A DNA stretch of 64,000 bases from Deinococcus marmoris (GCF_001949125.1 NZ_MSTI01000157.1:11058-75057), one strand, 5' to 3'; shown: positions 1-11,442, counted from the first letter of the stretch. Numbers and translations are program-made. Notes: a model not told the origin generated them from the sequence alone.

Positions 1-1368
<1,368 letters not shown>

Positions 1369-1426
1369 TGGTGGCTCCTTCGGAGGGGTCTAAGGGTCTA
1401 AAAGTCTGAGGACAGAGAGTGTGCGC

Positions 1427-2617
1427 TCAGCGCGGCGTCAGCGACAGGACTTCCGCCGTCTCGCGGGCGATCATCCATTCCTCGTTGGTGTTGACCACCA
1501 GGGCGGGGAGGCTGTCCGGGGCGCTGATGGAGCCGCTCTGGCCGCGCACGGCTGCCGTGTTGGCGGCGTCATCCAGCCTGAACCCCAGAAAAGGCAGGCG
1601 GGCCAGCGTCGCCGCGCGCACCGTGGCGCTGTTCTCGCCGATGCCTCCGGTAAAAACCAGACCGTCCACGCGGCCCAGGGCCACGGCCATCGCCGCGATA
1701 CCCTGCGCCAGACGGTAGACGAAGATTTCCACCGCCAGCCTCGCGCCGTCATGTCCGCGCGCCGCCGCTTCCTCCAGTTCGCGCATGTCGTTGGTCAGGC
1801 CGGATAGAGCAAGCAGGCCACTTTCGCGGTTCAGGGCCGCCGTGATCTGGGTCAGGGTCAGGCCCGAAACGCGCGCCAGATAGTCGTGCAGGCCGGGGTC
1901 CACGTTACCGCTGCGGGTGCCCATGACTAGGCCCTCCAACGGCGTCAGGCCCATGCTGCTGTCCACGCTGCGCCCGCCCGCCACCGCGCTGACGCTACAG
2001 CCGTTACCCAGGTGGGCAGTGATCAGGTTGAGGTCTGAAACTGGACGGTCCAGCATCCGGGCCGCCTCTCCTGCCACAAACGCGTGGCTGATGCCGTGGA
2101 AGCCATAGCGCCGGACGCCGTGCTGCCGGTACCACTCCTCCGGCACGGCGTAGCGGTAGGCGACTTCGGGCAGGGTCTGATGAAAGGCGGTGTCAAAGAC
2201 AGCCACCTGTGGCAGGCCCGGAAAGGCGTTCATGGCCGCCTCTATGCCCGCGATATTCGCCGGGTTGTGCAATGGCGCGAGCGGCACGCACTCGCGGATG
2301 GCCTCCAGCACCTCGGGCGTGATGACGGCTGGGGCGCTGAAGCGGCTGCCACCATGAACGACGCGGTGGCCCACGGCCCGCACGTCCTGGCGCAAGCCCA
2401 GTGCGTCCAGCTCGGCCAGCACCAGCCGCATGGCCTCGGCGTAGCTGCCGCCGTTCAGGGAATGGGTCTGCCGCACACCATCCGAGTCCAGCCGCATGGA
2501 CGCCGCCTCCGCACCCAGCCGCTCGGCCAGCCCGGAGATGCGCGTTTCACCGGAGGCCGGATCAATCACGGCGAATTTGAGGCTGCTGCTGCCGCTGTTG
2601 AGAACCAGAGTCCACAT
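1427..2617 (-). CDS. ackA: Acetate kinase
   Basis: Makes acetate and ATP from acetyl phosphate and ADP, or the reverse. The 396-aa length is normal for the family. ASKHA-fold signatures are visible: the N-terminal phosphate loop VLNSGSSSLKFAV (residues 5-17), HRVVHGG, TAHLGNGCS, MGTRSGNVDPG and FTGGIGENS near the C-terminus. It is the first gene of the ackA-pta pair on the minus strand. I see no strong Shine-Dalgarno sequence before ATG 2617, only a possible -10 about 8 nt upstream. Confidence 0.96.
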   Translation of the reverse strand: MWTLVLNSGSSSLKFAVIDPASGETRISGLAERLGAEAASMRLDSDGVRQTHSLNGGSYAEAMRLVLAELDALGLRQDVRAVGHRVVHGGSRFSAPAVITPEVLEAIRECVPLAPLHNPANIAGIEAAMNAFPGLPQVAVFDTAFHQTLPEVAYRYAVPEEWYRQHGVRRYGFHGISHAFVAGEAARMLDRPVSDLNLITAHLGNGCSVSAVAGGRSVDSSMGLTPLEGLVMGTRSGNVDPGLHDYLARVSGLTLTQITAALNRESGLLALSGLTNDMRELEEAAARGHDGARLAVEIFVYRLAQGIAAMAVALGRVDGLVFTGGIGENSATVRAATLARLPFLGFRLDDAANTAAVRGQSGSISAPDSLPALVVNTNEEWMIARETAEVLSLTPR

Positions 2618-2715
2618 ATGGGGCCATTCTCTCAGACGGGGAACGGGACACGCGGGAGCCGCTAGGTTTTCTTCAGGTGGTAAGGAATTTCAGGGGCTGG
2701 TGCTGAAGCGCAGTC

Positions 2716-3768
2716 CTATCTACCCTGCAAGCAGCCTTGCCGCTCTGCGCTGGGACGCTTGGCGCATTCAGCCGCTGACTTGATGAATGCAGGGATATCG
2801 CCCCCATTGCGCTCCAGCAAACCCAGGAAATCCGGCACCAGCGTCGCATAGGCGGCCACCGCGCCCAGCGAGGCGTTGTTTGCCCCGCGATTGAACCAAC
2901 CGTCGTAGCCCGCGTAGCCGTCCCAACTGGCCTTGAGGGCAGCGTAACGGTCATTCAGGGTCTGGATGACCTGTGCCTTGCGGGTCTGAACTTCGGCGGC
3001 GGGCAACTTCTGGGCATACAGCGCTTCCAACTCGCCGCGCGTCTGGAGCAGCAGCTCCTGAAAGCCCGCCGCGCGTTCCTGGGCCAGCCGATCCGCATCG
3101 GCCAGTTCGGGGGTGCCGTACTTTTTGAGCCAGCGGCGCATCCCCGCCTCTTCAACGGCGGTGGCAAAGGACTCGTTGAACACGGTGTCGTCTTTCACGT
3201 ACAGCGCCGGGTGGGCCAGTTCGTGAATCACGGTGCGGATCAGATTGGCGTCGCCAGCATTCAGCATGGTGGACAGAACCGGGTCTTTCAGATAGCCCAA
3301 CGTGCTGTAGGCGCTGACGCCGCCCACGCTCACGTCGTCCCCTGCCGCGCGGCGCGTGTCGGCATAGGCCCGCGCGTCGGCCTCGTGGAAGTAGCCCCGG
3401 TAGGTCACACAGCCCGCGATGGGAAAGCAGGAGGTCAGCAGGTGAATGCTGTCAGGCGGCGCGGAAAACACGTTCCAGACGACGGCGGGCCGCCCCACGT
3501 CCACATATTTCAGGAACGAGCCGTGATCAGGCAGGCCCAGTTCGCCTATTGCAAAGGCACGCACCCGGCCCACCAGCTCCAGCTTGCGGCGCACCTCCGC
3601 GTCGGTGGCGGAATCGGCCAGCACATCGGCAATGGGCCGCGCCCGCTGAAGCAGGTCCAGTTGCCCCCCCGCCGCCTGCGCCAGATAGCGCACGTCCGAG
3701 CAGGCGGAGAGTGCCGCCACCAGCGCCACAACTCCAACAGTGATCAGCGCAACTCTAGCGGGCCGCAT
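2716..3768 (-). CDS. Lipoprotein zinc aminopeptidase, DUF/COG4324 type
   Basis: Predicted membrane-anchored metallo-aminopeptidase of 350 aa. I place the start at ATG 3768 because it gives a clean lipoprotein signal (positive MRPAR, hydrophobic stretch, lipobox LSAC with Cys23). It overlaps the upstream epimerase gene by 14 nt, implying translational coupling. The zinc motif HELAH is at residues 182-186, with a downstream NESFA glutamate near residue 199. A GCVTYRGYF segment typical of this predicted-aminopeptidase family lies before it. The substrate is unknown. A longer in-frame upstream extension exists but would bury the signal peptide. Confidence 0.8.
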   Translation of the reverse strand: MRPARVALITVGVVALVAALSACSDVRYLAQAAGGQLDLLQRARPIADVLADSATDAEVRRKLELVGRVRAFAIGELGLPDHGSFLKYVDVGRPAVVWNVFSAPPDSIHLLTSCFPIAGCVTYRGYFHEADARAYADTRRAAGDDVSVGGVSAYSTLGYLKDPVLSTMLNAGDANLIRTVIHELAHPALYVKDDTVFNESFATAVEEAGMRRWLKKYGTPELADADRLAQERAAGFQELLLQTRGELEALYAQKLPAAEVQTRKAQVIQTLNDRYAALKASWDGYAGYDGWFNRGANNASLGAVAAYATLVPDFLGLLERNGGDIPAFIKSAAECAKRPSAERQGCLQGR

Positions 3769-4702
3769 GACCCACCTCCCGGACCTCGGCCACCAGCGCG
3801 GCAATCGCCCCCGGCCAGGATGGATAGTCAAATTGGAAGCCCGCTTCCAGCAAGCGCTCCGGTACCGCATAACGGCTCTTGAGCAGCAACTCGGCCTCGG
3901 AGTTCATGACCCTTGCGCCCAGCCCGATCAGCCCGGCGGTGGACGGAATACCCAGCGGCATCCCCCAGGCGTTGCGGTAGGCGCGCAGGAAATCGCGGTT
4001 GGGTAAGGGATGAGGCGCACTGAGGTTGACGGGGCCGCTCAGGTCATTCCCGATCAGAAATTCCACCGCCCGGCAGAAATCGCGCTCGTGAATCCACGAC
4101 ACGAACTGAGCGCCCCCTGCCATCGGCCCGCCCAGGCCCAGGCGCATCAGCGGATCGGTGGTGGCCATCACGCCGTCCGCGCCGATGCCGTAGACCATCG
4201 CGGTTCGCAGGGCCATGCGGCGGGTCTGGAGCAACTCCCCTTCCATCAGGGCCGCCTCCCAGCGCTGGCCCACGTCCACGCTGAAGCCGTACCCGATCTC
4301 GCCCGCCGCCTCGGTCTGGGGAGTCTGCGCGTCTTTGTAAATCGTTCCGGTACTGCTGTTCAGCCACACGGGCGGGGGCTGTGCGGCGTCGCGGATCGCC
4401 GTGCCCAGCGCCCGCGTGGTGTCCAGGCGCGAGGTGTAGATGTCCAGCATGTTCTGCGCGGTATAGCGGCAATTCACGGTGCGCCCGGCCAGATTCAGCA
4501 CGGCGGCGGCTCCATTGATCTCATGGCTCCACGCACCCTGCCGCAGGCCGTCCCAGCGCACCCAGCGCCCCGGCATCGGCACGGCGGAGGGTGAGCGCGA
4601 AACTGTGACCACATCCCAGCCCAGTGTGGAGAAATGCCGGGCCACCGCACGCCCCAGAAAGCCGGAACCGCCTGCGAGGACCAGCCGTTGTGGAGAGGTC
4701 AT
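3755..4702 (-). CDS. NAD(P)-dependent epimerase, TIGR01777/YfcH family
   Basis: Extended short-chain dehydrogenase-like protein of 315 aa. The N-terminal nucleotide-binding glycine motif GGSGFLGRAV is at residues 11-20. The WLNSSTGTIYKDAQTP segment, VYGIGADGVMATTDPLM and an ISWIHERD-like stretch (FVSWIHERDFCRAVEF) are characteristic of the YfcH/SulA-like family. The substrate is unknown for most members. A TAGCAT box ends 6 nt before ATG 4702, so the mRNA is probably leaderless. The following lipoprotein peptidase gene overlaps its 3' end. Confidence 0.85.
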   Translation of the reverse strand: MTSPQRLVLAGGSGFLGRAVARHFSTLGWDVVTVSRSPSAVPMPGRWVRWDGLRQGAWSHEINGAAAVLNLAGRTVNCRYTAQNMLDIYTSRLDTTRALGTAIRDAAQPPPVWLNSSTGTIYKDAQTPQTEAAGEIGYGFSVDVGQRWEAALMEGELLQTRRMALRTAMVYGIGADGVMATTDPLMRLGLGGPMAGGAQFVSWIHERDFCRAVEFLIGNDLSGPVNLSAPHPLPNRDFLRAYRNAWGMPLGIPSTAGLIGLGARVMNSEAELLLKSRYAVPERLLEAGFQFDYPSWPGAIAALVAEVREVGHAAR

Positions 4703-4708
4703 GCGGGC

Positions 4709-4714
4709 ATGCTA
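4709..4714 (-). promoter_or_regulatory. -10 box of a probable leaderless promoter (epimerase gene)
   Basis: TAGCAT on the minus strand, 6 nt upstream of ATG 4702. This fits the Deinococcus TANNNT -10 at leaderless genes. No convincing -35 was found. Confidence 0.5.
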
Positions 4715-4808
4715 GCTGAGTGGAAGTGTAGGATTGTTACCGTTAAAGCATGAACGCCGAGAGATCGAATTTTACACAAGATATCCTTTTCACACCGCAG
4801 AGTAAGAC

Positions 4809-5804
4809 TTGGGGGCTAAGTTGTCACATCTTATAGACAAATATGCTAAAGAAACGAAAATAATTCTCTATAACAATGTGGGCACATACAATGGTCATCA
4901 TGGGCGATTGTCGGCTTCGTATAGTTTAAACGGTAATGTAAGAATAGAATGGGAGTTTGAATCTCTGACCGAAAGGTGGAATAATTTTAGCCTATTCTTC
5001 GACGCTTCCGATATAGATTTAAAAGGGCTTGAGTTTGTAATTAATCATGTAAGAAGCTTTAACTTTGGTGAGACAGGTGGTGATGGAATAGCCGGGACAG
5101 CTAAACAAGGAGACTATGAAGAGAGATTTCAATTCTGGCGCGCATTCTATCTGAATGCCTTTTGTGAAACGAATAATGAGCTAAGACAATATTGGAGATG
5201 GACATACGATCAGGATGGTAGAAAATCTAAGTTTGATCACACTCAGGTGGAGATTAAATACAGGTCAAATTGGAAAATTATAATTTCAACTCCTAAATAT
5301 AGAATAGATCAAATGAAGTCCCGTCAAGATTCAGACTATATGATAACTACGTCGATATCGCTGAGCAATCCAAAGGCGAAGCTAGGCATGAAATTTCAAG
5401 ACGCCTTGCCCGTATTTAAATCGCTAACTTTTATGATGCAATTTTGCTGTGGTGGACATACCTTTCCAGCAATAGTCGAGGCATATGGTTTAAGAGAAGA
5501 TAATGTAAGATACGAAGCTAAAATGTATTCCTCGGGGCGCGCTACTAGACTTTTTGATTTTCAAGCAACATGGTTCTCGGGAGGATCAGATCTTGGGGCT
5601 TATATATCTGGCGTAAGTAGAGTAGATATGATACAAGCTTCGGAAGAGAATTGGCTAGACCTAAATATTTGTCTGTCTTGGTACATACAATCACTCCAGA
5701 TAAGGGATATGCCCATCAAAGTTAATTCTTTGGGCGCTGGATTAGAAAAAATTGCCTTTTTATACTTGGTAAAACTGACTAATAAAGTTACAAATGAAAC
5801 ATAG
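4809..5804 (+). CDS. Low-GC hypothetical protein, N-terminal part of an interrupted HEPN-like gene
   Basis: 331 codons from TTG 4809 to amber TAG 5802-5804. Base composition is strikingly AT-rich and codon use is unlike any neighbour, so recent transfer is likely. I do not recognise the N-terminal region. The general plan (beta-rich N-terminal two thirds, helical C-terminus with LGAGLEKIAFLYLVK) resembles ApeA-like and other HEPN-containing phage-defence or abortive-infection proteins, but this is an impression. The reading frame continues without any other stop for 97 codons past the TAG (next entry). The true start is uncertain: an in-frame TAA directly precedes the TTG, and a separate ATG at 4750 reads 19 codons up to a G5 run, where a one-base slip would join it to this frame. 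Confidence 0.6.
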   Translation: MGAKLSHLIDKYAKETKIILYNNVGTYNGHHGRLSASYSLNGNVRIEWEFESLTERWNNFSLFFDASDIDLKGLEFVINHVRSFNFGETGGDGIAGTAKQGDYEERFQFWRAFYLNAFCETNNELRQYWRWTYDQDGRKSKFDHTQVEIKYRSNWKIIISTPKYRIDQMKSRQDSDYMITTSISLSNPKAKLGMKFQDALPVFKSLTFMMQFCCGGHTFPAIVEAYGLREDNVRYEAKMYSSGRATRLFDFQATWFSGGSDLGAYISGVSRVDMIQASEENWLDLNICLSWYIQSLQIRDMPIKVNSLGAGLEKIAFLYLVKLTNKVTNET

Positions 5805-6098
5805 AAATCAAAGAAATCCCTAGACGCAAGGATATTCCTGCTCTGTCTCCATTTAGGGACATTAAAATTAATAAACAAGGAGAATATTAAACAATTTATG
5901 CACTTGAGGAATAATGCTACGCATGCCGAAAGGGTAGTTGAAGTGTCAGACAAGGGCGCTGCATTCCGTGAGGCTCTTCTAATATTCGAGGAGGCAATGT
6001 TAAGCATTTGTGGTTATCCAAGAAGCTATCACAATAGAACAGATGGTAATATGATTTCCAATCCACGGTATGAAATCTTGGATATTGAACGAATATAA
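5805..6098 (+). pseudogene. Detached C-terminal HEPN-like segment of the preceding gene
   Basis: The same reading frame as the preceding gene stays open from codon 5805 to TAA 6096-6098. The residues look like continued protein (SLDARIFLLCLHLG, then FMHLRNNATHAERV). LRNNATH carries the R-x4-H pattern of HEPN ribonuclease domains (RNxxxH). The amber codon at 5802-5804 therefore removes the presumed catalytic motif. Possible readings are an inactivated toxin or defence gene, a sequencing error, or programmed readthrough. A separate short product from ATG 5898 is possible but has no evident ribosome site. Confidence 0.55.
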
Positions 6099-6101
6099 AA
6101 G

Positions 6102-6129
6102 AGAGGCGGATCATCGTTGATCCACCTCT
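6102..6129 (+). terminator. Hairpin after the low-GC gene
   Basis: AGAGGCGGATCA pairs with TGATCCACCTCT (11 of 12 pairs) around a TCGT loop. It begins 3 nt after the TAA and is followed by a weak T-rich tail (TTAT). Its AT-rich context suggests it came in with the foreign gene. Confidence 0.6.
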
Positions 6130-6202
6130 TATGCTCACATTTTAAAGTTTTAGTCGCCTGCTTCCAGACCTTTTGACGTTCAGACCTTCAGACAGCGAAG
6201 CC

Positions 6203-6877
6203 TCAGTTAGTCGCGCCCTCGGGCATCGGCTTGGGCCGCAGGTCCTCGGTGTAGTTGGCCAGCCACGCACCCACCGCGCCGCCCAGGACCGGCCCCACGA
6301 AGTAGATCCACATGTTGGCCCAGGTGCCGCCCGCCACCGCCGCCCCCAGTGCGCGGGCTGGGTTCATGGTTGCGCCGCTCAGCGGTCCCACGGACAGAAT
6401 GCCCACCACGATGGTCAGACCCACGATCAGGCCGCCCAGCACGCTTTTCTGGTGAATGGCCACCTTGACCACCACCAGCACCAGGAATGCAGTGGTGATC
6501 GCCTCGGCCAGCAGCCCACCGCCCACGCTGACGCCGCTGCCCAGCGCCCCCGCGCCGTAGCCCACCTTGCTCATGGCGGCCTGTCCGGCCACCGCCACGG
6601 CAGCAAAGGCCCCCAGGATGCCGCCCACGAACTGCGCGGGAATGAAGGCCAGCGTGTCGCTCCATTTCTGGTGGCCGGTCAGGCTCAGGCCGATGCTGAT
6701 GGCGGGGTTGAACTGCCCGCCGCTGACGGTGCCCAGCGCCATCGCCATCACGGCAATCGCCAGCCCGTGCGCGAAAGCCACGCCCAGCAACGTTGCGTCG
6801 TTGGCGATAGAGAGCATGCCCGCGAACAGCAGGGCAAAGGTACCGATGGCCTCGGCAATGAGCTTCTTGGTCAACAT
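6203..6877 (-). CDS. Aquaporin / MIP family channel
   Basis: Inner-membrane water or small-solute channel of 224 aa with six predicted helices. Both half-helix signatures are present: NPA at residues 57-59 (SGGQFNPAIS) and NPA with the selectivity-filter Arg at 172-175 (MNPARALG). Length and loop sizes are closer to AqpZ-type aquaporins than to GlpF, but the substrate cannot be fixed from sequence alone. It stands alone with its own promoter, described separately. Confidence 0.9.
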   Translation of the reverse strand: MLTKKLIAEAIGTFALLFAGMLSIANDATLLGVAFAHGLAIAVMAMALGTVSGGQFNPAISIGLSLTGHQKWSDTLAFIPAQFVGGILGAFAAVAVAGQAAMSKVGYGAGALGSGVSVGGGLLAEAITTAFLVLVVVKVAIHQKSVLGGLIVGLTIVVGILSVGPLSGATMNPARALGAAVAGGTWANMWIYFVGPVLGGAVGAWLANYTEDLRPKPMPEGATN

Positions 6878-6884
6878 GAGAGGA

Positions 6885-6913
6885 ATTCTAGTAGACTGTC
6901 TGATTTTTCACAA
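6885..6913 (-). promoter_or_regulatory. Promoter of the aquaporin gene
   Basis: Minus strand: -35 TTGTGA (6908-6913), 17-bp spacer, -10 TAGAAT (6885-6890), 7 nt before the ATG. This is the best-matched promoter in the window. Its spacing predicts a transcript starting at or next to the start codon. Confidence 0.6.
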
Positions 6914-6963
6914 TCTAATGCTTAGACGACTTACTATTTTGTCCCGTGCTGCTGGACGGGCAG

Positions 6964-7932
<969 letters not shown>

Positions 7933-8018
7933 GCCCGCCAGCATAGGCCCGGTCTGCAATGGACGGGAGGATGTGTCTCCCATTCGCCGCCGGGAAGCCG
8001 CTTTCAGGTTCTCGATAG

Positions 8019-8046
8019 AAAAACCCCCCTCACCGTGGGGAGGGGG
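8019..8046 (-). terminator. Intrinsic terminator after the PRC-barrel gene
   Basis: On the minus strand CCCCCTC pairs with GAGGGGG and is followed by TTTTT. It lies 54 bp after the PRC-barrel gene and separates it from cysK. Confidence 0.75.
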
Positions 8047-8099
8047 ATTCGGGCAGGCGAGGGATGTTCAGCCCCGCGCCTGTTTAGCCCTCTGTCTTG

Positions 8100-10169
8100 T
8101 TAACCCTGCGTCTTGGGATCGGTGACGGAACTGGCGGGCAGGTTCTGCTTCCCCAGATCCGGCTGGCTGTCCAGCGCACCCTTGCCGTGTTCGGCGGGAC
8201 GGCTGTTCATCGGATTGATGTCCGGCGTTTCCATGCTCACGCTGTCCAGCAGAATGTCCAGCACGTCGCCTCCGGTGGCCAGTTCCACGGCCTTGTGGGT
8301 CACGATCTCGCCCAGATTCAGGATGATGCTGTCGTCGGGGGCCAGGATCACGCGGTTGACCGGGCGGCCCAGGGCGTCCTTGATGCGCTGCTCGTGGGCG
8401 GCCTGCTGGCGCTCGTCCAGCGCCGTTTCGGCATCTTCACGGCGCTCGCCCAGCCAGCCCCTGGCACGCTCGAACAGGTTGCTGGCCCCGCTGGACACGT
8501 TCTCCAGGCCACCGGCCAGGGCGGCGCGGGTATCGGTGCCACCTGCCTGTGCCGGGCGGCCCACCGTGGCGGCCAGCAGTTGCTCTTCGACACCCAGGTG
8601 CTGGGCACGCTCCAGAATCGCCGCCGTGACGATCTGGCCCTGTGCGGCCACCAGACTGCCGCTAGGACTGCGAACCTCCGTCCTGGCGCGGCGGCCAATG
8701 GCGGCCTCGGGGCTGCTGGGGTCCACGGCGACGGCACTGTCGCCGCGCAGGCCGCCCGCAATCGCTCCGCCCGTGGCGACGGCAGTCAGTGCGCCCAGCT
8801 TGCCCACCTGCTCGGCACGCTCGGCCTGATACTCGGTGATCACGCCGCCCTTGTACACGATGGCCTCGCCCGCGTCGGAGGCCACGTCCTGGCTGGCGGT
8901 CTTGCCCACCACGTAGGTCTTCTGGCGCTCGGCGGTGGCGTCGCGCATGTCGTCGAAGCCACCCTGCACGCGGTCACGGGCGTTGCCGTAGCTGGCGACG
9001 ATCACGCCGCCCGTGGCGTTGGTGGCCAGCGTGGTCAGCTTGCCGTCCTGCTCGGCGCGGTCTGCCTGCTCGGCGGTGATGATCTGCCCCTTGGTCACGA
9101 TGGTAGAGCCGTCCTCGGCCAGCAGGTCACTGCCCGCCGCCTTGCCGATCACGTATTCCTTCTGGCGCTCCCTGGAGGCGTCGGCGATATTGCCGTAAGC
9201 ATCCGAGATCGACCCGCCCGTCGCGGTGGTGGCCAGTGCGCCCAGCTTGCCGTGCTGCTCGGCCAGATCGGCCTGCGCGGCAGTAATCGTGTCGCCCCTG
9301 GCCACGATCACGGTGCCGTCTTCCAGGGTCACGTCGCCGCCCGCCGTCTTGCCCACCGCGTATTCCTTCTGGCGCTCCTTAGTGGCGTCGGCGATGTTGC
9401 CGTAGGCGTCCGAGATCACGCCGCCCGTCGCGGTGGTGGCCAGCGCGCCCAGTTTGCCGTGCTGCTCGGCCAGATCGGCCTGCTCGGCGGTAATCGTATC
9501 GCCCTTGGCCACGATCACCGTGCCGTCTTCCAGGGTGATGTCGCCGCCCGCGTGCTTACCCACCGCGTACTCTTTCTGGCGTTCCTTGGTGGCGTCGGCC
9601 ACGTTCTCGTAAGCGCCCTTGATCGAGTCGCTCGCGCTGCTGAAGGCACCCTTGATTCCGCCCGGCTCCTGCTCCTGCATGGCGGCGGCCACAGACACCG
9701 GCACGATGGCGGCGTGTTCACCGATCTGCACGTTTTCCGGCGCGGGCACGAAGGTCCGCCCGTTGCTCAGGTCCGAGAACAGCCCGCCCGTGGCCTCGTA
9801 GCCCTCCACCTTGCCGGTCTTCTCGTCGAAATACACGTCGGCGATCTTGCCCAGGTCCTGCCCATCGGTGGTCAGCAGCGTCATGCCGATCAGGCTGATC
9901 TTGCTGTCCAGCACGTCGGCCAGACGGTCATCGTCGCGGGTGGTGGTCACGTGGTCCGCCGAGTCGATCATGATGGCGTCCTCGCCAATCGAACGGATCA
10001 TCTCGAAGGGCACCACCTTGGCGGCGCGGAACCAGCCGCCCTCGTCGACCAGCAGGCCCAGCACCTCGTTGGCCTGATGATCGAAGATCAGGTCATGCAC
10101 GTTGTCGATACGCTGGCCCGAGTCGATGGCGACGATGTGCCGCCCCAGAATGTCTTTGCCTTTAATCAT
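8100..10169 (-). CDS. PRC-barrel protein with about five internal repeats
   Basis: 689-aa cytoplasmic protein without signal peptide. Residues 1-75 ([18 protein letters not shown]) and about 85-160 look like two PRC-barrel domains, the second ending in GRTFVPAP. Residues about 185-470 are near-identical units of roughly 69 aa. Each has [10 protein letters not shown], [29 protein letters not shown] and [10 protein letters not shown] elements, becoming more divergent toward the C-terminus. A final [25 protein letters not shown] resembles the same fold. The repeats alternate a small beta unit with glycine-rich and amphipathic stretches, suggesting a surface-interacting or structural protein. PRC barrels in other systems act in RNA processing or at membranes. 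Function here is unknown. GGAG lies 8 nt before ATG 10169. Confidence 0.75.
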   Translation of the reverse strand: MIKGKDILGRHIVAIDSGQRIDNVHDLIFDHQANEVLGLLVDEGGWFRAAKVVPFEMIRSIGEDAIMIDSADHVTTTRDDDRLADVLDSKISLIGMTLLTTDGQDLGKIADVYFDEKTGKVEGYEATGGLFSDLSNGRTFVPAPENVQIGEHAAIVPVSVAAAMQEQEPGGIKGAFSSASDSIKGAYENVADATKERQKEYAVGKHAGGDITLEDGTVIVAKGDTITAEQADLAEQHGKLGALATTATGGVISDAYGNIADATKERQKEYAVGKTAGGDVTLEDGTVIVARGDTITAAQADLAEQHGKLGALATTATGGSISDAYGNIADASRERQKEYVIGKAAGSDLLAEDGSTIVTKGQIITAEQADRAEQDGKLTTLATNATGGVIVASYGNARDRVQGGFDDMRDATAERQKTYVVGKTASQDVASDAGEAIVYKGGVITEYQAERAEQVGKLGALTAVATGGAIAGGLRGDSAVAVDPSSPEAAIGRRARTEVRSPSGSLVAAQGQIVTAAILERAQHLGVEEQLLAATVGRPAQAGGTDTRAALAGGLENVSSGASNLFERARGWLGERREDAETALDERQQAAHEQRIKDALGRPVNRVILAPDDSIILNLGEIVTHKAVELATGGDVLDILLDSVSMETPDINPMNSRPAEHGKGALDSQPDLGKQNLPASSVTDPKTQG
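8740..9637 (-). repeat. Tandem coding repeats within the PRC-barrel gene
   Basis: About four to five direct repeats of roughly 207 nt, encoding 69-aa units. The two units between about 9200 and 9640 are nearly identical in DNA as well as protein, so copy number could change by recombination. Confidence 0.8.
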
Positions 10170-10241
10170 GGGTCACGCTCCAATGCGGGGATGGGGAAGT
10201 TCAGAAAAAGAAGAAGGTTGAGGAAAAGAAACCGGGCGGCT

Positions 10242-10379
10242 TTAAATGAAGCCCAGATTGAGGACGCCCTGCGGCTTTAGATAGAGAAAGTACGCCAGCA
10301 GGAAAACGACGATGATGACCAACAGGATCAGCAACCAGATGCTGCCACCGCCGCCACGATTGCCTTTGAGTCGGGTCAT
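10242..10379 (-). CDS. 45-aa single-pass membrane peptide
   Basis: Small protein with a basic, glycine-rich N-terminus ([13 protein letters not shown]) and one strongly hydrophobic helix (about residues 14-34), then a short polar tail. GGTGGAGG with good spacing precedes ATG 10379, which makes it a credible gene despite its size. It lies 72 bp upstream of, and in the same direction as, the PRC-barrel gene and could be cotranscribed. No function is assigned. Confidence 0.7.
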   Translation of the reverse strand: MTRLKGNRGGGGSIWLLILLVIIVVFLLAYFLYLKPQGVLNLGFI

Positions 10380-10445
10380 GTTGCCTCCACCCAAAAGTGT
10401 AGAGATGAACGCCGGGTCAGTGATGGCTGAAGTCCTCAGCGGCAC

Positions 10446-10475
10446 TTGTTTTAATCTTGCGGTGGTCTTTATAAA
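10446..10475 (+). promoter_or_regulatory. Possible sigma-70-like promoter
   Basis: TTGTTT, 18-bp spacer, TATAAA on the plus strand, in an otherwise GC-rich divergent region. It points toward the P-loop gene about 160 bp away. TTTATAAA is palindromic, so the -10 could also serve the small membrane-peptide gene on the minus strand. Confidence 0.4.
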
Positions 10476-10638
10476 ATTTAACAGAGGGCGGATTGGCAGG
10501 GAGGAGTGGCTGTCTGTGTCCGTCCTGCTTCCCGTCAGCCTGTGGAGAGTTGCAATAGAAATCAGCGAGGGAAGGTGCAGGCCCCGCTGGCTGCACCACC
10601 CCGAACGCCCCTTGTGGCCGCCGTGTAGCCTGAGCGGT

Positions 10639-11442
10639 GTGAACGCTCCCCCGAGCCTGCCTTTTCTCCGTGCCGACGTTGCGGCTGATGCTGCGCCTTC
10701 TGAAGCCACGTCTGCCCGGACGGGTGAGCGCCTGCTGGGTGAGTTGCCGCTGACCGTGCTGGTGGGCGTGACCGGCGTGGGCAAAAGCACGGCGCTGGAC
10801 GCGTTGCAGGCGCTGGGTGGCCAGAAGGTGCTGCCGGACCGCCGCGAGGTCACGGACGCCGTGATGATCTGGCCGGCGGTGGGCCGCGCCGTGACGGACC
10901 GTGAGGAACGCTTCGCCCTGACCGCGCAGTACCGCGCCGCCCACCCCGGCGGCATGGCGCAGGCGCTGGGATCGCTGCTGGCCGACACCCGCCACTGGGG
11001 GACGGCCCCGCTGTTCGACGGCCTGCGCGGTCTGGACGAGGTGACTTACGCTGCCCGGAGCTTTCCAGCATGGCGTTTCGTGGCGCTGGGCGCACCCGAC
11101 GCCGTGCGCGTGCGCCGCCTGCTGGGCCGCGCCGACGCTTTTGACCGGGTGGTGGAGACCGGAACTGGCGGCGAACTGCGGGCCGAGCTGGACGGGCTGG
11201 CAGGCGTTTCCGAGGTCTTTTCTCCTGCGGAACTGGATAGTCTGGCCGCGCTGGAAGGACCGGAGTGCGCGGCAGCCGAGGTGCTGGCAAAGGTGCGGAT
11301 CGTGCTGAGCGAGCGCCGCCAGTACGATCCCGCCGCCGCCGAAGCGTTTTTGCGCGGGCTACCGCCGGGGCGGGCACTGATTCTGGACACCGTGGCCCTG
11401 AATCCAGCCCAGGTGGCGCGGGCCATACAGGAATGGGCATGA
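10639..11442 (+). CDS. P-loop NTPase of unknown role
   Basis: 267 aa from GTG 10639. A TAGCCT -10 box ends 7 nt earlier. The Walker A motif GVTGVGKST is at residues 43-51. A kinase-like pattern follows ([40 protein letters not shown] region), suggesting a nucleoside or nucleotide-kinase-like or AAA-type ATPase; I cannot name a substrate. It overlaps the next gene by ATGA, so the two are translated together and may act in the same pathway. Confidence 0.7.
   Translation: MNAPPSLPFLRADVAADAAPSEATSARTGERLLGELPLTVLVGVTGVGKSTALDALQALGGQKVLPDRREVTDAVMIWPAVGRAVTDREERFALTAQYRAAHPGGMAQALGSLLADTRHWGTAPLFDGLRGLDEVTYAARSFPAWRFVALGAPDAVRVRRLLGRADAFDRVVETGTGGELRAELDGLAGVSEVFSPAELDSLAALEGPECAAAEVLAKVRIVLSERRQYDPAAAEAFLRGLPPGRALILDTVALNPAQVARAIQEWA

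Noticed and set aside
8097..10280. Large plus-strand open frame opposite the PRC-barrel gene
   Set aside because: It is the mirror of a repetitive GC-rich gene, its repeats follow those of the real gene, and it lacks a ribosome site.
11265..11438. Upstream extension of the enolase-superfamily gene
   Set aside because: It overlaps the P-loop gene in another frame and would add low-complexity Arg-rich residues; ATG 11439 has a ribosome site and ATGA coupling.
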